Positions 17,591-25,659 of a stretch of 64,000 bases of DNA are shown piece by piece. Numbering within the stretch: the stretch's first letter is position 1; every line of letters starts with the position of its first letter. The stretch is from positions 1-64,000 of the forward strand of contig JAPPNK010000029.1 of the NCBI GenBank assembly GCA_028818695.1, read 5' to 3'. The stretch comes from Candidatus Poribacteria bacterium. GTDB taxonomy: Bacteria; Poribacteria; WGA-4E; GCA-2687025. The translations under genes and the position numbers were made by a program. The notes beneath the pieces are model-generated. The model did no database searches. It was not told where the DNA came from and was given only the letters and a program-made list of their open reading frames with translations.

Positions 17591-17714
17591 TCTCTATAGG
17601 CGATGATTGTGATTTTAAAGAGCCGTTTTAGAATGCGGAGGCTGCCTGGGAAAATTCTGGATTCCCGCTTTCGCGGGAATGACGACCTGCCCGATTTGAA
17701 CAGGATTTTCGTAT
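17591..17714. repeat. Dispersed repeat, copy 1
   Basis: This 124-bp stretch runs from TCTCTATAGGCGATGATT to GATTTTCGTAT and is nearly identical to 19770-19905 except around its central hairpin. Here the hairpin is ATTCCCGC (17661-17668) with GCGGGAAT (17673-17680). Both copies have the same orientation. The rest of the 17493-17793 gap holds only the isomerase promoter. Confidence 0.8.
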
Positions 17715-17793
17715 ATCGTCGCCTGCAGAGGCTACCAGCTCTGAGCTTGACGCTTGAGTCGGGGCATGCCTCAATGCGGACGCGGGAATGAGA

Positions 17794-18759
17794 TCAGTCA
17801 GGCCGGCTTGAAAGCGGAGTCCAGCCCCGCCCCGGCATATACGCGCGCTGCGCAAAAAAGCGTTCCCGAATCTCCAAAAACTGCTCCGCCGTGCGGCATT
17901 CGCGCGTTGGATCGGACGGGTCTCGTATCACAAAGTCTGCCTCCGGCGGATGGCATGCCATCGTCACAGGGTCGCGCTCCGGCGTGTAGCTGGACGGGTC
18001 TTCGTCCACATTGTTTGGAACCGCCGCGTTCTGGTAACGCAGGTCCAGACTCCAGCGCGTCGCGTCGCTGCGGTTCTCGAAAGAGGCGTGCGCCGTCAGG
18101 TTTGTCAAAAACAGAACGTCTCCCCGCTTCATCTCCACGCAGACGCTCTCGCCGCCGGGCAGATCGCCGCCCGCGATCTCAAGATAGCCGCCATGCCCGC
18201 CGGTGTAATGTCGGACGACGCCCTCTTTGTGGCTTCTCGGCGCGACCCACAGGCAGCCGTTCTCTGCGTCGGCGTCCGTCAGCGGAACCCAGCATGTGAG
18301 TATGAGCATATCGTCGCAATGCGGCAAAAAGTAGCCCGAATCCTGATGCCATGGGACTTCGCCCCGCTCCCATCGCGGCAGCTTTGGACGGACGCGGTAA
18401 GCGGACGAGCCGACGATCGTTTCGCCCACAAAATCCTTCACGATCGCCAGCAGCTTCGGATGAACAATCGTTGTAAACATTTCAGGTCCGGAGAACCGCC
18501 CGCTGTAGATCGGAGCGAGTATGCGCATGATCTGGTCGGGGAACCGCTCCGCCAGCAGGGCGGGCAGCCGCTCAAACGACGCGGTCGGAAACGTCTCGTC
18601 AATGGCGCCTTCCTCCCGCGCCCGCTCCGCTTCCCCCCTCACCGCCTGATGCAACGCGTTTCGGATTGGCTCTAGGTCGCCGGCGCTGTCAAACACGCCC
18701 CGCTTGATTAAATACCCTTCCTCTTCGAAATGCCGCCGCTCTTGGTCGGTTAATGCCAC
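17794..18759 (-). CDS. Phytanoyl-CoA dioxygenase family protein
   Basis: The 321-residue protein is a PhyH-type Fe(II)/2-oxoglutarate oxygenase. The first two iron ligands are in PWHQDSG (HxD), the third His is in LTAHASFENRSDATRW, and the Arg that holds 2-oxoglutarate follows in the same motif; the typical opening 'F...GYLIKRGVFD' is at residues 11-24. It hydroxylates some unidentified small molecule in the cytoplasm; this family is greatly expanded in Poribacteria and similar genomes. The start is GTG, with AAGGAGCGCAAA just before it, the same leader as the neighbouring isomerase gene, and a good promoter at 18780-18808. It lies between the two dispersed repeat copies. Confidence 0.9.
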   Translation of the reverse strand: MALTDQERRHFEEEGYLIKRGVFDSAGDLEPIRNALHQAVRGEAERAREEGAIDETFPTASFERLPALLAERFPDQIMRILAPIYSGRFSGPEMFTTIVHPKLLAIVKDFVGETIVGSSAYRVRPKLPRWERGEVPWHQDSGYFLPHCDDMLILTCWVPLTDADAENGCLWVAPRSHKEGVVRHYTGGHGGYLEIAGGDLPGGESVCVEMKRGDVLFLTNLTAHASFENRSDATRWSLDLRYQNAAVPNNVDEDPSSYTPERDPVTMACHPPEADFVIRDPSDPTRECRTAEQFLEIRERFFAQRAYMPGRGWTPLSSRPD

Positions 18760-18779
18760 TTTGCGCTCCTTCCGCCGGC

Positions 18780-18808
18780 ATTGTACGCCGTTTTGCCCTT
18801 GTTGTCAT
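18780..18808 (-). promoter_or_regulatory. Sigma-70 type promoter
   Basis: On the minus strand ATGACA (18808-18803), a 17-base spacer and TACAAT (18785-18780) match consensus at 10 of 12 positions, upstream of the PhyH-family gene. Confidence 0.6.
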
Positions 18809-18865
18809 ATGAAACGGGCAGGCTGCGCGGCTGCATGCCTGATAGACCGCGCTTCAGATGTAACT

Positions 18866-19534
18866 TCAATACAAGATGTAGCCAATCCTGAACCCAAAAG
18901 AATAGACAGTTGATTCACCTTCAATTTTATAATAAGGATCGATTTCATGCGACCCAAGGGTGATGAGTGTAAGGATCGCGTCTCCCAAATTAGCGCTAGA
19001 GGAGGAATCATAAAAGCTGTAAGTACCAAAACTGAAGTCGCCTTTGATGACCCAATTTCTTTTGAATTCATACCCAATACCGACACTCCCGCCGTCGCCT
19101 GTAGCGAACTTATCTACAACAATATTATCTGGGAACCTATTTGGCAAGCTAATTAAATAATACCATGATAATCCATAATTCATATCGAAAATTAGGGATG
19201 GAGCTGTTTTTTTCGTAAAAAACATGATTCCGACACCGCCTCTACCGAGTGGACCAGATAGGATCGACATTGAACAGAGGAACTGTTCAGTAAAGCCGTA
19301 GCCAATTTTAGAGTTGATTGCTGGAAGCGCTCTCATGGCGACAGCGTCATGACGCTGCACATCTCCGTCGGTTCCGTCGTCGAATCCATGTTTAGAAACT
19401 GTCCATTTCTCATCGGCAGCTGCTGCATCGATACCTGCGTTGAGTTCCATGAAGAGACCTTGACGACCAGGAGCGGCGCATCCAGCAATCAATGCCGATG
19501 CCGCAACAAGGAATGCCAGAGCGGCTTTATTCAT
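18866..19534 (-). CDS. Outer-membrane beta-barrel lipoprotein, uncharacterised
   Basis: With the start placed at 19534 the product has 222 residues and a clean lipoprotein signal (MNKAALAFLVAASALIAGC). The mature part alternates aromatic and small residues in strands (NAGIDAAAADEKW, GYGFTEQFLCS, GIGYEFKRNWVIKGDFSF) and ends with FGFRIGYILY, typical of small outer-membrane barrels. I recognise no named family. In-frame ATGs upstream (19600, 19564) would lengthen it by 10-22 residues; they are less likely because the lipobox spacing is best from 19534, which has GGGAG upstream. A promoter candidate lies at 19721-19749, giving a long leader. Base composition is more AT-rich than its neighbours. 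Confidence 0.7.
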   Translation of the reverse strand: MNKAALAFLVAASALIAGCAAPGRQGLFMELNAGIDAAAADEKWTVSKHGFDDGTDGDVQRHDAVAMRALPAINSKIGYGFTEQFLCSMSILSGPLGRGGVGIMFFTKKTAPSLIFDMNYGLSWYYLISLPNRFPDNIVVDKFATGDGGSVGIGYEFKRNWVIKGDFSFGTYSFYDSSSSANLGDAILTLITLGSHEIDPYYKIEGESTVYSFGFRIGYILY

Positions 19535-19720
19535 CCGACTCCCGCGGAGGAGGGTCGCTTTCATGGCGGACAAATCAAAGGGCTTTCGCGGAATCTTCAT
19601 TGCTTGCTTTCTTTTAGCGTTGTTTTCTGCAGACAGCCGAGACGATCCCGACCGCATTCAAATCAATAACATCGGCTTCGCCGCAACTTATTTCAACGCA
19701 GCGAACTCCGATGAGCCGCT

Positions 19721-19749
19721 ATCATAATCTAGGTCGGTTTTCGAATCAA
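19721..19749 (-). promoter_or_regulatory. Sigma-70 type promoter
   Basis: On the minus strand TTGATT (19749-19744), a 17-base spacer and TATGAT (19726-19721) lie about 180 bases before the barrel lipoprotein start. The intervening leader (19535-19714) shows no other gene. Confidence 0.5.
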
Positions 19750-19769
19750 CATCTTTCTCTGACCGGCGG

Positions 19770-19905
19770 TCTCTATAGGCGATGATTTTGATTTTAAAGA
19801 GCCGTTTTAGAATGCAGAGGCTGTCTGGGAGAACTCTGGATTCTCGCACGTTTTACCGCAAGGGCGGGAATGACAATCTGCCCGATTTGAACAGGATTTT
19901 CGTAT
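19770..19905. repeat. Dispersed repeat, copy 2
   Basis: This 136-bp stretch is the second copy of the 17591-17714 repeat. The flanks are almost identical; the middle differs, carrying ATTCTCGCACGTTTTACCGC followed by AAGGGCGGGAAT in place of the compact hairpin. It abuts the 3' end of the TPR lipoprotein gene at 19934. The remainder of the 19535-19933 gap holds the lipoprotein promoter and leader. Confidence 0.8.
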
Positions 19906-19933
19906 CATGCGTGAAGGACAGCAGAGAGGAACT

Positions 19934-20533
19934 CTATTCGGACAGCGCAGGCATCTTCAACAAAATCTGCGCAGCCTGCAGGCTGGGATTCAATTTCAAA
20001 GCGTCGCTCGCCCGCCGAAAAGCGGCTGCCGAATCTCCCGCGTGATAAAGCCGCCAAGCGTCCAAAGCGGCAATGTCCGCCTCAGACGAGTAATCATGCC
20101 GATACAGCGATCCCCCGCCCGTCCGCAGCGCCGCCGCCAAAGCCTCCCCCGCCTCGTTCAGATCCTGCGCGTCCGCCCGCCGAACATACAGCGCCATCCC
20201 AAGCCCGACCCAGGCGTCGCTCAGCGCCTCGTCGTTCTGGATAGCCCGCCTGAAAGAATCCACCGCAAGATCGACCGCCGACTCGGACGGCTCTCCCTGC
20301 GCCAGCGACAGATGCGCCCAGCCCGCTCCGTTGTGCGCGTCCGCCAGCTCCGCGTCCAGGTTGACAGCGCGCTCAAACTCAAGCAGCGCGTCCGAAAAGG
20401 CGCCCTTCGTATACGCAGCCCATCCGCGTTTTAGGGCGGCATGCGCGTTCGCCGGCTCCGCAGTATCGTCCCCGCCGCAGCCCGCAGCCGCCAACACAAC
20501 GCAGCATAGAACCCAAATGCGCGTCCAGTTCAT
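19934..20533 (-). CDS. TPR-repeat lipoprotein
   Basis: The 199-residue protein has a lipoprotein signal ending in LAAAGC, which makes Cys19 the lipidated residue. Two to four tetratricopeptide-like helical pairs follow: ALKRGWAAYTKGAFSDALLE, AHNGAGWAHLSLAQ, AWVGLGMALYV and LYHAGDSAAAFRRAS. Such proteins serve as scaffolds in the periplasm or at the inner face of the outer membrane; no partner is indicated. It lies 11 bases downstream of the Gfo/Idh/MocA gene on the same strand and is likely cotranscribed from the promoter at 21634-21662. Confidence 0.8.
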   Translation of the reverse strand: MNWTRIWVLCCVVLAAAGCGGDDTAEPANAHAALKRGWAAYTKGAFSDALLEFERAVNLDAELADAHNGAGWAHLSLAQGEPSESAVDLAVDSFRRAIQNDEALSDAWVGLGMALYVRRADAQDLNEAGEALAAALRTGGGSLYRHDYSSEADIAALDAWRLYHAGDSAAAFRRASDALKLNPSLQAAQILLKMPALSE

Positions 20534-20544
20534 CCATCAACCTC

Positions 20545-21588
20545 CTACAGCGGAAGCGGCACAAAGCTGCGCGTCTCCGCCGACCTGTAGATCGCGTGGA
20601 TGATCTCAACCGCCTTGCGCGCTTCCGTTCCGTCCAGCCCGCTTGACCTGCCCGTCTCGATCTGGTCGATGAACGCCTCAAACTGTCGGCGGTGTCCTTC
20701 AAAGCTGATTGCGGACGGGTCGCTTGCGCCGCCGCCCGTCTGCGTTTGATCGGCAAACTCGGCGCGTATCCGTTCGTCCTCGTCCGTCTCGTCGGCGAAC
20801 TGCCAGAACGCGATGTTCTCCTCCTCCATGACGACGCTGCCCCTGTCGCCGGAGATCTCTATTTTTTTAAAAAAGCCTGGATGCACCGACGTCGCGCCCT
20901 GAATGACGCCCAAAGCCCCGTTCTGAAAGCGGACGCACGCTGCCGCCGTGTCTTCAACATCGATGCGCTCATGCGCGAGCGTGTCCTTGAACGCGGCAAC
21001 TTCCGCCGCAGGTCCCATGAGCCACTGCAGAAGGTCGATGGCGTGGATCGACTGGTTCATGAGCGCGCCGCCGCCGTCCAGCGCCTTCGTGCCTTTCCAT
21101 CCGCCTTCGTCGTAATACTCCTGCGAGCGCCACCACTTGACGGTCGCTTCCGCAAGCGTGAGACGCCCAAACCGCCCGCTTTCGACCGCCTTTTTCAGCA
21201 GCTGGCTTGTCGGATGAAACCGAGATTGAAAGACGCCGCTCAGCTGAACGCCCGCCTCCGCGCACGCCTCAATCATGGCGTCAATGCGCTCCAGCGAGAT
21301 GTCGAGCGGCTTTTCAACGATGACATGCTTGCCGGCTTTAGCGGCGGCGACGGTCGGATCGGCATGCGCGCCGCTCGCGGAGCAGACGCTCACGATGTCG
21401 ATGTCGCTTCGGTTGAGCAGACGGTCCAGGTCGGTCGTCCAGTCGGCGTTGAACTGCTCGCCGCGCCGTTTTGCATTCGCTTCGCTTCTGGAGTACACGG
21501 CGCGCAGCTGGGCGTTTGGAAGCGCCTCAATGGCTCTGGCGTGGAACTCCGAGATCATACCGCATCCGACGATACCGAAACCGCGCAT
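20545..21588 (-). CDS. Gfo/Idh/MocA family oxidoreductase
   Basis: The 347-residue protein has the N-terminal Rossmann fold of the family (FGIVGCGMISEFHARAI), the catalytic-lysine motif EKPLD near residue 95 and, in the second domain, GGALMNQSIHAIDLLQWLMG, where the His is the usual catalytic or substrate-binding residue. It is an NAD(P)-dependent sugar or inositol dehydrogenase; substrate is not predictable. The position among other sugar-modifying enzymes suggests carbohydrate catabolism. A very good promoter lies upstream (21634-21662), followed by a 45-base leader. The TPR lipoprotein gene follows after 11 bases. Confidence 0.92.
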   Translation of the reverse strand: MRGFGIVGCGMISEFHARAIEALPNAQLRAVYSRSEANAKRRGEQFNADWTTDLDRLLNRSDIDIVSVCSASGAHADPTVAAAKAGKHVIVEKPLDISLERIDAMIEACAEAGVQLSGVFQSRFHPTSQLLKKAVESGRFGRLTLAEATVKWWRSQEYYDEGGWKGTKALDGGGALMNQSIHAIDLLQWLMGPAAEVAAFKDTLAHERIDVEDTAAACVRFQNGALGVIQGATSVHPGFFKKIEISGDRGSVVMEEENIAFWQFADETDEDERIRAEFADQTQTGGGASDPSAISFEGHRRQFEAFIDQIETGRSSGLDGTEARKAVEIIHAIYRSAETRSFVPLPL

Positions 21589-21633
21589 TCGACCGCCTTC
21601 CCGTCCGTTTGACTTTCACATACGCCTGTCGCT

Positions 21634-21662
21634 ATTATACCTTTTTTGACGCCCCGCGCCAA
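21634..21662 (-). promoter_or_regulatory. Strong sigma-70 type promoter
   Basis: On the minus strand TTGGCG (21662-21657), a 17-base spacer and a perfect TATAAT (21639-21634) precede the Gfo/Idh/MocA gene. Confidence 0.65.
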
Positions 21663-21707
21663 GCGGGATTGCGCGAAGGCGCTCTCTACAGAAGACGGAG
21701 AGGCGAC

Positions 21708-22580
21708 ATGCGCCAAAACCGAATGCGCGGCTTCGCGCTGATGGCCGCCTCGTCGATGCTGATCTCGCTCATGAGCATCTTGGCGCGTTTGACGCGCGGG
21801 ATGGAAGGTTTGAGCGCTTTTTCAACCTCTTTTTTTAGATTCGCAATCGGCGGCGCGGCGGTCGCCGCATGGCTCTTTTTGTCGGGGCGTTCGCTGAGTC
21901 CGCGGCGTCCGCTGCTGCTGTTGATACGCGGTCTGCTCGGCTCCTCGGCGATGGTCGTCTATTTTCATGCCATCGTGACGATCGGGCTGGCGAAGGCGTC
22001 TATCTTGATCTACACCGCCCCAATCTGGGCGGCTGCATTCGCGCCCTTTGCGACAAGGGAAAGCCCATCGATACGGCTATGGGTATGCGTCCTGTCGGCG
22101 TTTGGCGGGTTGTATCTGCTGCTGTTTCCGTCGGGCGGGTTCGGCGGCGTATCGACGATCGACGCAGCGGCGCTCGGCGCGGGCGTCTTGGGCGGGTTGG
22201 CGATCCTTGTCGTGAAGCGGTTGAGCGCGGTCGAGTCGGCGCCGATGATCTTCTTAGGTCTCGCTGCGGTCGGCGCATTGACGACCAGCGTACCGGCGCT
22301 GAGCGAGGGCGCCGCGTATTCAACGCCGGCGTGGGGGCTGCTGATTGGAATCGGCATCTGCGGCGCGGCTGCGAAAATTCTGGACGCCGCAGCGTTCAGA
22401 CACATCAGCGGAACAGAAGGCGCATTGTGGTCAATGCTGGCGCCGGCGGCGAACTGCGCGGCGGGCGCGCTCGCGTTCCAAGAGACGTTCACGGCGCGGA
22501 TGACGTTCGGCAGCGCGGTTGTGCTGGCAGCATGCGGCGCGGCGGCCGTTTTTGGGCGCGCAAAACAGGACGCTCAATAA
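21708..22580 (+). CDS. DMT-superfamily (EamA) transporter
   Basis: The 290-residue protein has about ten hydrophobic segments arranged as two EamA repeats. The first repeat has FALMAASSMLISLMSILARL and a second-half FFRFAIGGAAVAAWLF; the second begins near residue 145 (IDAAALGAGVLGGLAILVVKRL). Members export or import small metabolites by proton or ion exchange; the substrate is unknown. The ATG at 21708 is chosen because GGAGAGG lies 5 bases upstream and the first membrane helix begins soon after; the open frame extends further but overlaps the divergent Gfo/Idh/MocA gene. A short GC hairpin (GCCG...CGGC) just after the stop may end transcription. Confidence 0.88.
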   Translation: MRQNRMRGFALMAASSMLISLMSILARLTRGMEGLSAFSTSFFRFAIGGAAVAAWLFLSGRSLSPRRPLLLLIRGLLGSSAMVVYFHAIVTIGLAKASILIYTAPIWAAAFAPFATRESPSIRLWVCVLSAFGGLYLLLFPSGGFGGVSTIDAAALGAGVLGGLAILVVKRLSAVESAPMIFLGLAAVGALTTSVPALSEGAAYSTPAWGLLIGIGICGAAAKILDAAAFRHISGTEGALWSMLAPAANCAAGALAFQETFTARMTFGSAVVLAACGAAAVFGRAKQDAQ

Positions 22581-22767
22581 GCCGTCTTCTCGGCGGTTGT
22601 TCTTCGAGGAAGTCTCCTGCGGCGCTTCCGCCTTTTCATCTCTCTCACAGCGTATGCTTCCTGACCGCATGGTCGGCAAACGGATCACATACGCGCAAAT
22701 GAATTGCCGGCATTGGCAGTCTCAGTGTATGCTATTGGAGGCGCCGGAAAGTTGGGAGAGTACAAAG

Positions 22768-23562
22768 ATGGCGATGGAAGCAAGGACATCGGAAGACGGT
22801 TTTTTTCTGAAAGGGCTTTTCTCGTCGAAGCCGTCTCTTGATATTCTGGCGCAAAAGTTATCAAAAAGCAGAGCCGACGCAAAAATTGTGGCAGAGTCGA
22901 AAAGCGCAATAGCCGCCTTTTTTCAGGCAATCGTGCATGGTTTCAGCGACAATTTACAGGACTCTAAGACTGATATCCAAAAAACGATTGAGCATTTTAA
23001 TTCCGCAATTCAACTAGCGGAGCAAGCGAACACTGAATCTAAAGAAGAAACGGACGCCCTGTCGTGTCTTTATTACTGCCGCGGCATTGTTGCGTTGGCG
23101 CTGAGCAGTATGGAGAGCGGCGCTGTCGCTCTAAATAAAGCGATTGCCGATTTTAAAAAGTCGGCGGAGCTGTCTCCCCTCGCGGATACCTATTTCCACT
23201 TGGGCGAAGCATATGCGCTCGCGGGCTGTCAAGAGAAGGCGATTGAAAATTTTGAACAAGCGACCGAGCTGAACATCCATTACGCCGAGGCGTACCTCTC
23301 AAAAGGACTCATCCATCGAGAAAGAGGCGAAGAGGATGACGCTCACGAAGACATTTATTATGCGATCACCATCAACCCAGAACTTTATAGAGAAGAGTTT
23401 GAGCCGATCATGCAAGCTGAGAGAGAATCGGAGACGGTCTGGGATGAACTGCTCAGTCGGCCCGAATCGGAAGCGATGCTAACAGAATGGGATGAGCAAG
23501 CTTTAGAAGCGTTGAAGACGGGCAAAACGAAACCCGCCGTTGATGTAGATGAGGAATCCTAA
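22768..23562 (+). CDS. TPR-domain protein, uncharacterised
   Basis: The chosen ATG gives 264 residues, with GGGAGAG 7 bases upstream; the open frame continues upstream without recognisable protein. There is no signal peptide. The centre and second half form TPR-like helical pairs: CLYYCRGIVALALSSMESG, TYFHLGEAYALAGCQEKAI with ENFEQATELN, then YLSKGLIHRERGEEDD. The amino end (residues 5-60) is unlike anything I know. It is likely a cytoplasmic protein-protein interaction scaffold. Base composition is less GC-rich than the flanking genes. A hairpin follows the stop at 23569-23589. Confidence 0.75.
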   Translation: MAMEARTSEDGFFLKGLFSSKPSLDILAQKLSKSRADAKIVAESKSAIAAFFQAIVHGFSDNLQDSKTDIQKTIEHFNSAIQLAEQANTESKEETDALSCLYYCRGIVALALSSMESGAVALNKAIADFKKSAELSPLADTYFHLGEAYALAGCQEKAIENFEQATELNIHYAEAYLSKGLIHRERGEEDDAHEDIYYAITINPELYREEFEPIMQAERESETVWDELLSRPESEAMLTEWDEQALEALKTGKTKPAVDVDEES

Positions 23563-23896
23563 TGCGGTCAAAGCGGTGTCCCCGCTTTGAAAAAGAATAC
23601 AACCGCATGCCCAAACAAATACAAAAAAGATCGATAAAGCCTTGCGTTTGTTTGACGCAGAACCAAGACTACATAGCAGGCGGGTCTGAATCAAAATCGG
23701 CGGTCTATACGCGCAGGCCATAAGTACAGGATTCTTGGGATTTTGCATGGAAGTCCAGAAAGCGGAACGATAGTATGGTACTGGGTCGGTCGGCATGGAG
23801 GTCCGTACGAAAGGGAACTGCAAAAGCGTTAAACGCCGTTGGCGCAGCGGCATTCATTTTTGAACAAATCTCCCGACTGCCCATGACGCGAGAATC
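23563..23896. other. 334-bp gap with a hairpin and no supported gene
   Basis: CAAAGCGG (23569-23576) and CCGCTTTG (23582-23589) form a perfect 8-bp stem with a five-base loop just after the TPR gene; a run of A residues follows, so it could act as a terminator for minus-strand transcripts or as a bidirectional barrier. A 116-codon minus-strand frame (23503-23853) crosses the gap but has no start signal or family likeness. Nothing else was found. Confidence 0.45.
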
Positions 23897-25612
23897 TTAA
23901 GAAGCAGAGCGAGAGCGGCTGAACGGAAACTGAAACGGGCTGGAACGGCGCCATATCTCGTCCAGCGAAGGCGGATACGGCTCTTCCAGCAGGCTCCCTT
24001 CCTCCACAAAATCGTACAACTCCGCATAGGACTTCACCGACGACGGCGTGACGCTGCGGCATATGTGACTGGGAGCGATCTCATCGGGGCTGGACATCCC
24101 GGCGGCGCCGAGCAGCCCAAGGACGCTCTGAACCGTCGCCCGATGGTAATTCGCCGCCCGATGCGCCTTGTCGGTTGGATCCAGCGCTTTGTACAGCCCA
24201 GGATTCTGCGTCGCCACGCCGACAGGGCAATGGTTTGTGTTGCATTTCAACGCCTGGATGCAGCCGATGGCAAACATCATCCCGCGCGCCGAGTTGCATA
24301 GATCCGCCCCCAGCGCGATCTTCGACACGATATGGAAGCCTGTAACGACGCGCCCGGCGGCAATCAACCGCGCGCTGCCGCGCAAACCGGCGCCTGTCAA
24401 GCCGTTCTGCGCAAGCAGCAAGCCCATGTTGAGCGGCATTCCGACGGAGCTGGAAAACTCATGCGGCGCCGCCCCCGTGCCGCCCTCCGCCCCGTCGACG
24501 GCGATGAAGTCGGGCATGATCTCCGTCTCCAGCATCGCCTTTACGACGCTCAAAAACTCGCTGCGGTGGCCGACGCACAGCTTGAACCCAACAGGTTTTC
24601 CGCCTGACAAACGGCGCAGCTGGTCGATAAACTCCAGCAGACCGATCGGGGTGTCAAAGGCGGTATGCGCCGGCGGCGACAGAATGTTCTGACCCATCGG
24701 AATGCCGCGGATCGCCGCGATCTCCTTCGTCACCTTCGCCGCGGGGAGAATTCCGCCATGCCCCGGCTTCGCTCCCTGCGACAATTTCAGCTCAATCATC
24801 TTGACAGCGGGATGCGCCGCCTGATCTCGGAACTGGTCGGGACAGAAACGGCCGTCCGGCGTTCTGCACCCAAAATAGCCCGTTCCAATCTGCCAGACAA
24901 GATCGCCCCCTCCTTCAAGATGGTAGGGGCTGACGCCGCCCTCTCCTGTGTTGTGAAAAAAACCGCCCATCTTTGCAGCCCTGCTCAACGCGAGAACGGC
25001 GGTCTTGCTGAGGGACCCGTAGCTCATTGCGGAGATATTGAACAGGGAGGCGGAATAGGGCTGACTGCACTGGTCGTTTCCGACGAGAACGCGCGGCTCC
25101 TCCTCCGGCGGCTCCACAGCGGCGATGGAATGGGTGATCCATTCATATCCGCCTTCGTAAACATTCTCCTTTGTGCCGAAAGGGAGCGTGTCCATGTCGC
25201 CCTTGGCGCGCTGGTACACGAGCGATCGTTTTTCGCGGCTAAACGGCTTTTCTTCAGTGTCCGATTCGATGAAATACTGCCGTATCTCTGGGCGAATCAT
25301 CTCCAGCAGGTAGCGAAAATGTCCCAGAACAGGAAAATTGCGCAGCGCCGCATGCTTTTTTTGGAATATGTCCCAGAGGCCGAGCGCAATGACCGGGAGC
25401 GCAACCGCGTAGAGCAGCAAAGCCCACCGGCTCCAGAAGCTAAGCGCGCCGATGCCGACCATGAGAGCCGCCGACAGCCCAAACACAATCGGGCGCAGGC
25501 TAAGATGTACCCGCAGCGGCGCCAGCGCGAGAAGACCGATCAACCCCAAGACAAGAACCGCCGCGACGCCCGCCAACGCGATCGCAACGTAGTCGCCGAC
25601 ATATTCCCACAT
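23897..25612 (-). CDS. FMN-binding glutamate synthase-like protein
   Basis: The 571-residue protein carries two or three membrane helices (residues about 8-75) in front of a glutamate-synthase catalytic barrel. Motifs of the FMN domain are intact: AMSYGSLSKTAVLAL, NTGEGGVSPYH, KPGHGGILPAAKVT, VDGAEGGTGAAPHEF and the Fe-S-binding KCNTNHCPVGVATQ. The amidotransferase and C-terminal domains of true glutamate synthase are missing, as usual for this stand-alone family. It likely performs an FMN-dependent reaction at the membrane, possibly glutamate- or amine-related; the substrate is unknown. It is the third gene of a minus-strand run after the ManD-like and acyl-CoA-ligase genes, 47 bases behind the latter. 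Confidence 0.9.
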   Translation of the reverse strand: MWEYVGDYVAIALAGVAAVLVLGLIGLLALAPLRVHLSLRPIVFGLSAALMVGIGALSFWSRWALLLYAVALPVIALGLWDIFQKKHAALRNFPVLGHFRYLLEMIRPEIRQYFIESDTEEKPFSREKRSLVYQRAKGDMDTLPFGTKENVYEGGYEWITHSIAAVEPPEEEPRVLVGNDQCSQPYSASLFNISAMSYGSLSKTAVLALSRAAKMGGFFHNTGEGGVSPYHLEGGGDLVWQIGTGYFGCRTPDGRFCPDQFRDQAAHPAVKMIELKLSQGAKPGHGGILPAAKVTKEIAAIRGIPMGQNILSPPAHTAFDTPIGLLEFIDQLRRLSGGKPVGFKLCVGHRSEFLSVVKAMLETEIMPDFIAVDGAEGGTGAAPHEFSSSVGMPLNMGLLLAQNGLTGAGLRGSARLIAAGRVVTGFHIVSKIALGADLCNSARGMMFAIGCIQALKCNTNHCPVGVATQNPGLYKALDPTDKAHRAANYHRATVQSVLGLLGAAGMSSPDEIAPSHICRSVTPSSVKSYAELYDFVEEGSLLEEPYPPSLDEIWRRSSPFQFPFSRSRSAS

Positions 25613-25659
25613 GACGCGCCTCCTCCGCCTTTAACCAAAACGAAACGCGCCGGCCTGCC

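Noticed and set aside
23503-23853. 116-codon minus-strand frame in the gap after the TPR gene
   Set aside because: It starts in intergenic repeats, overlaps the TPR gene's end, has no ribosome-binding site and matches nothing I recognise.
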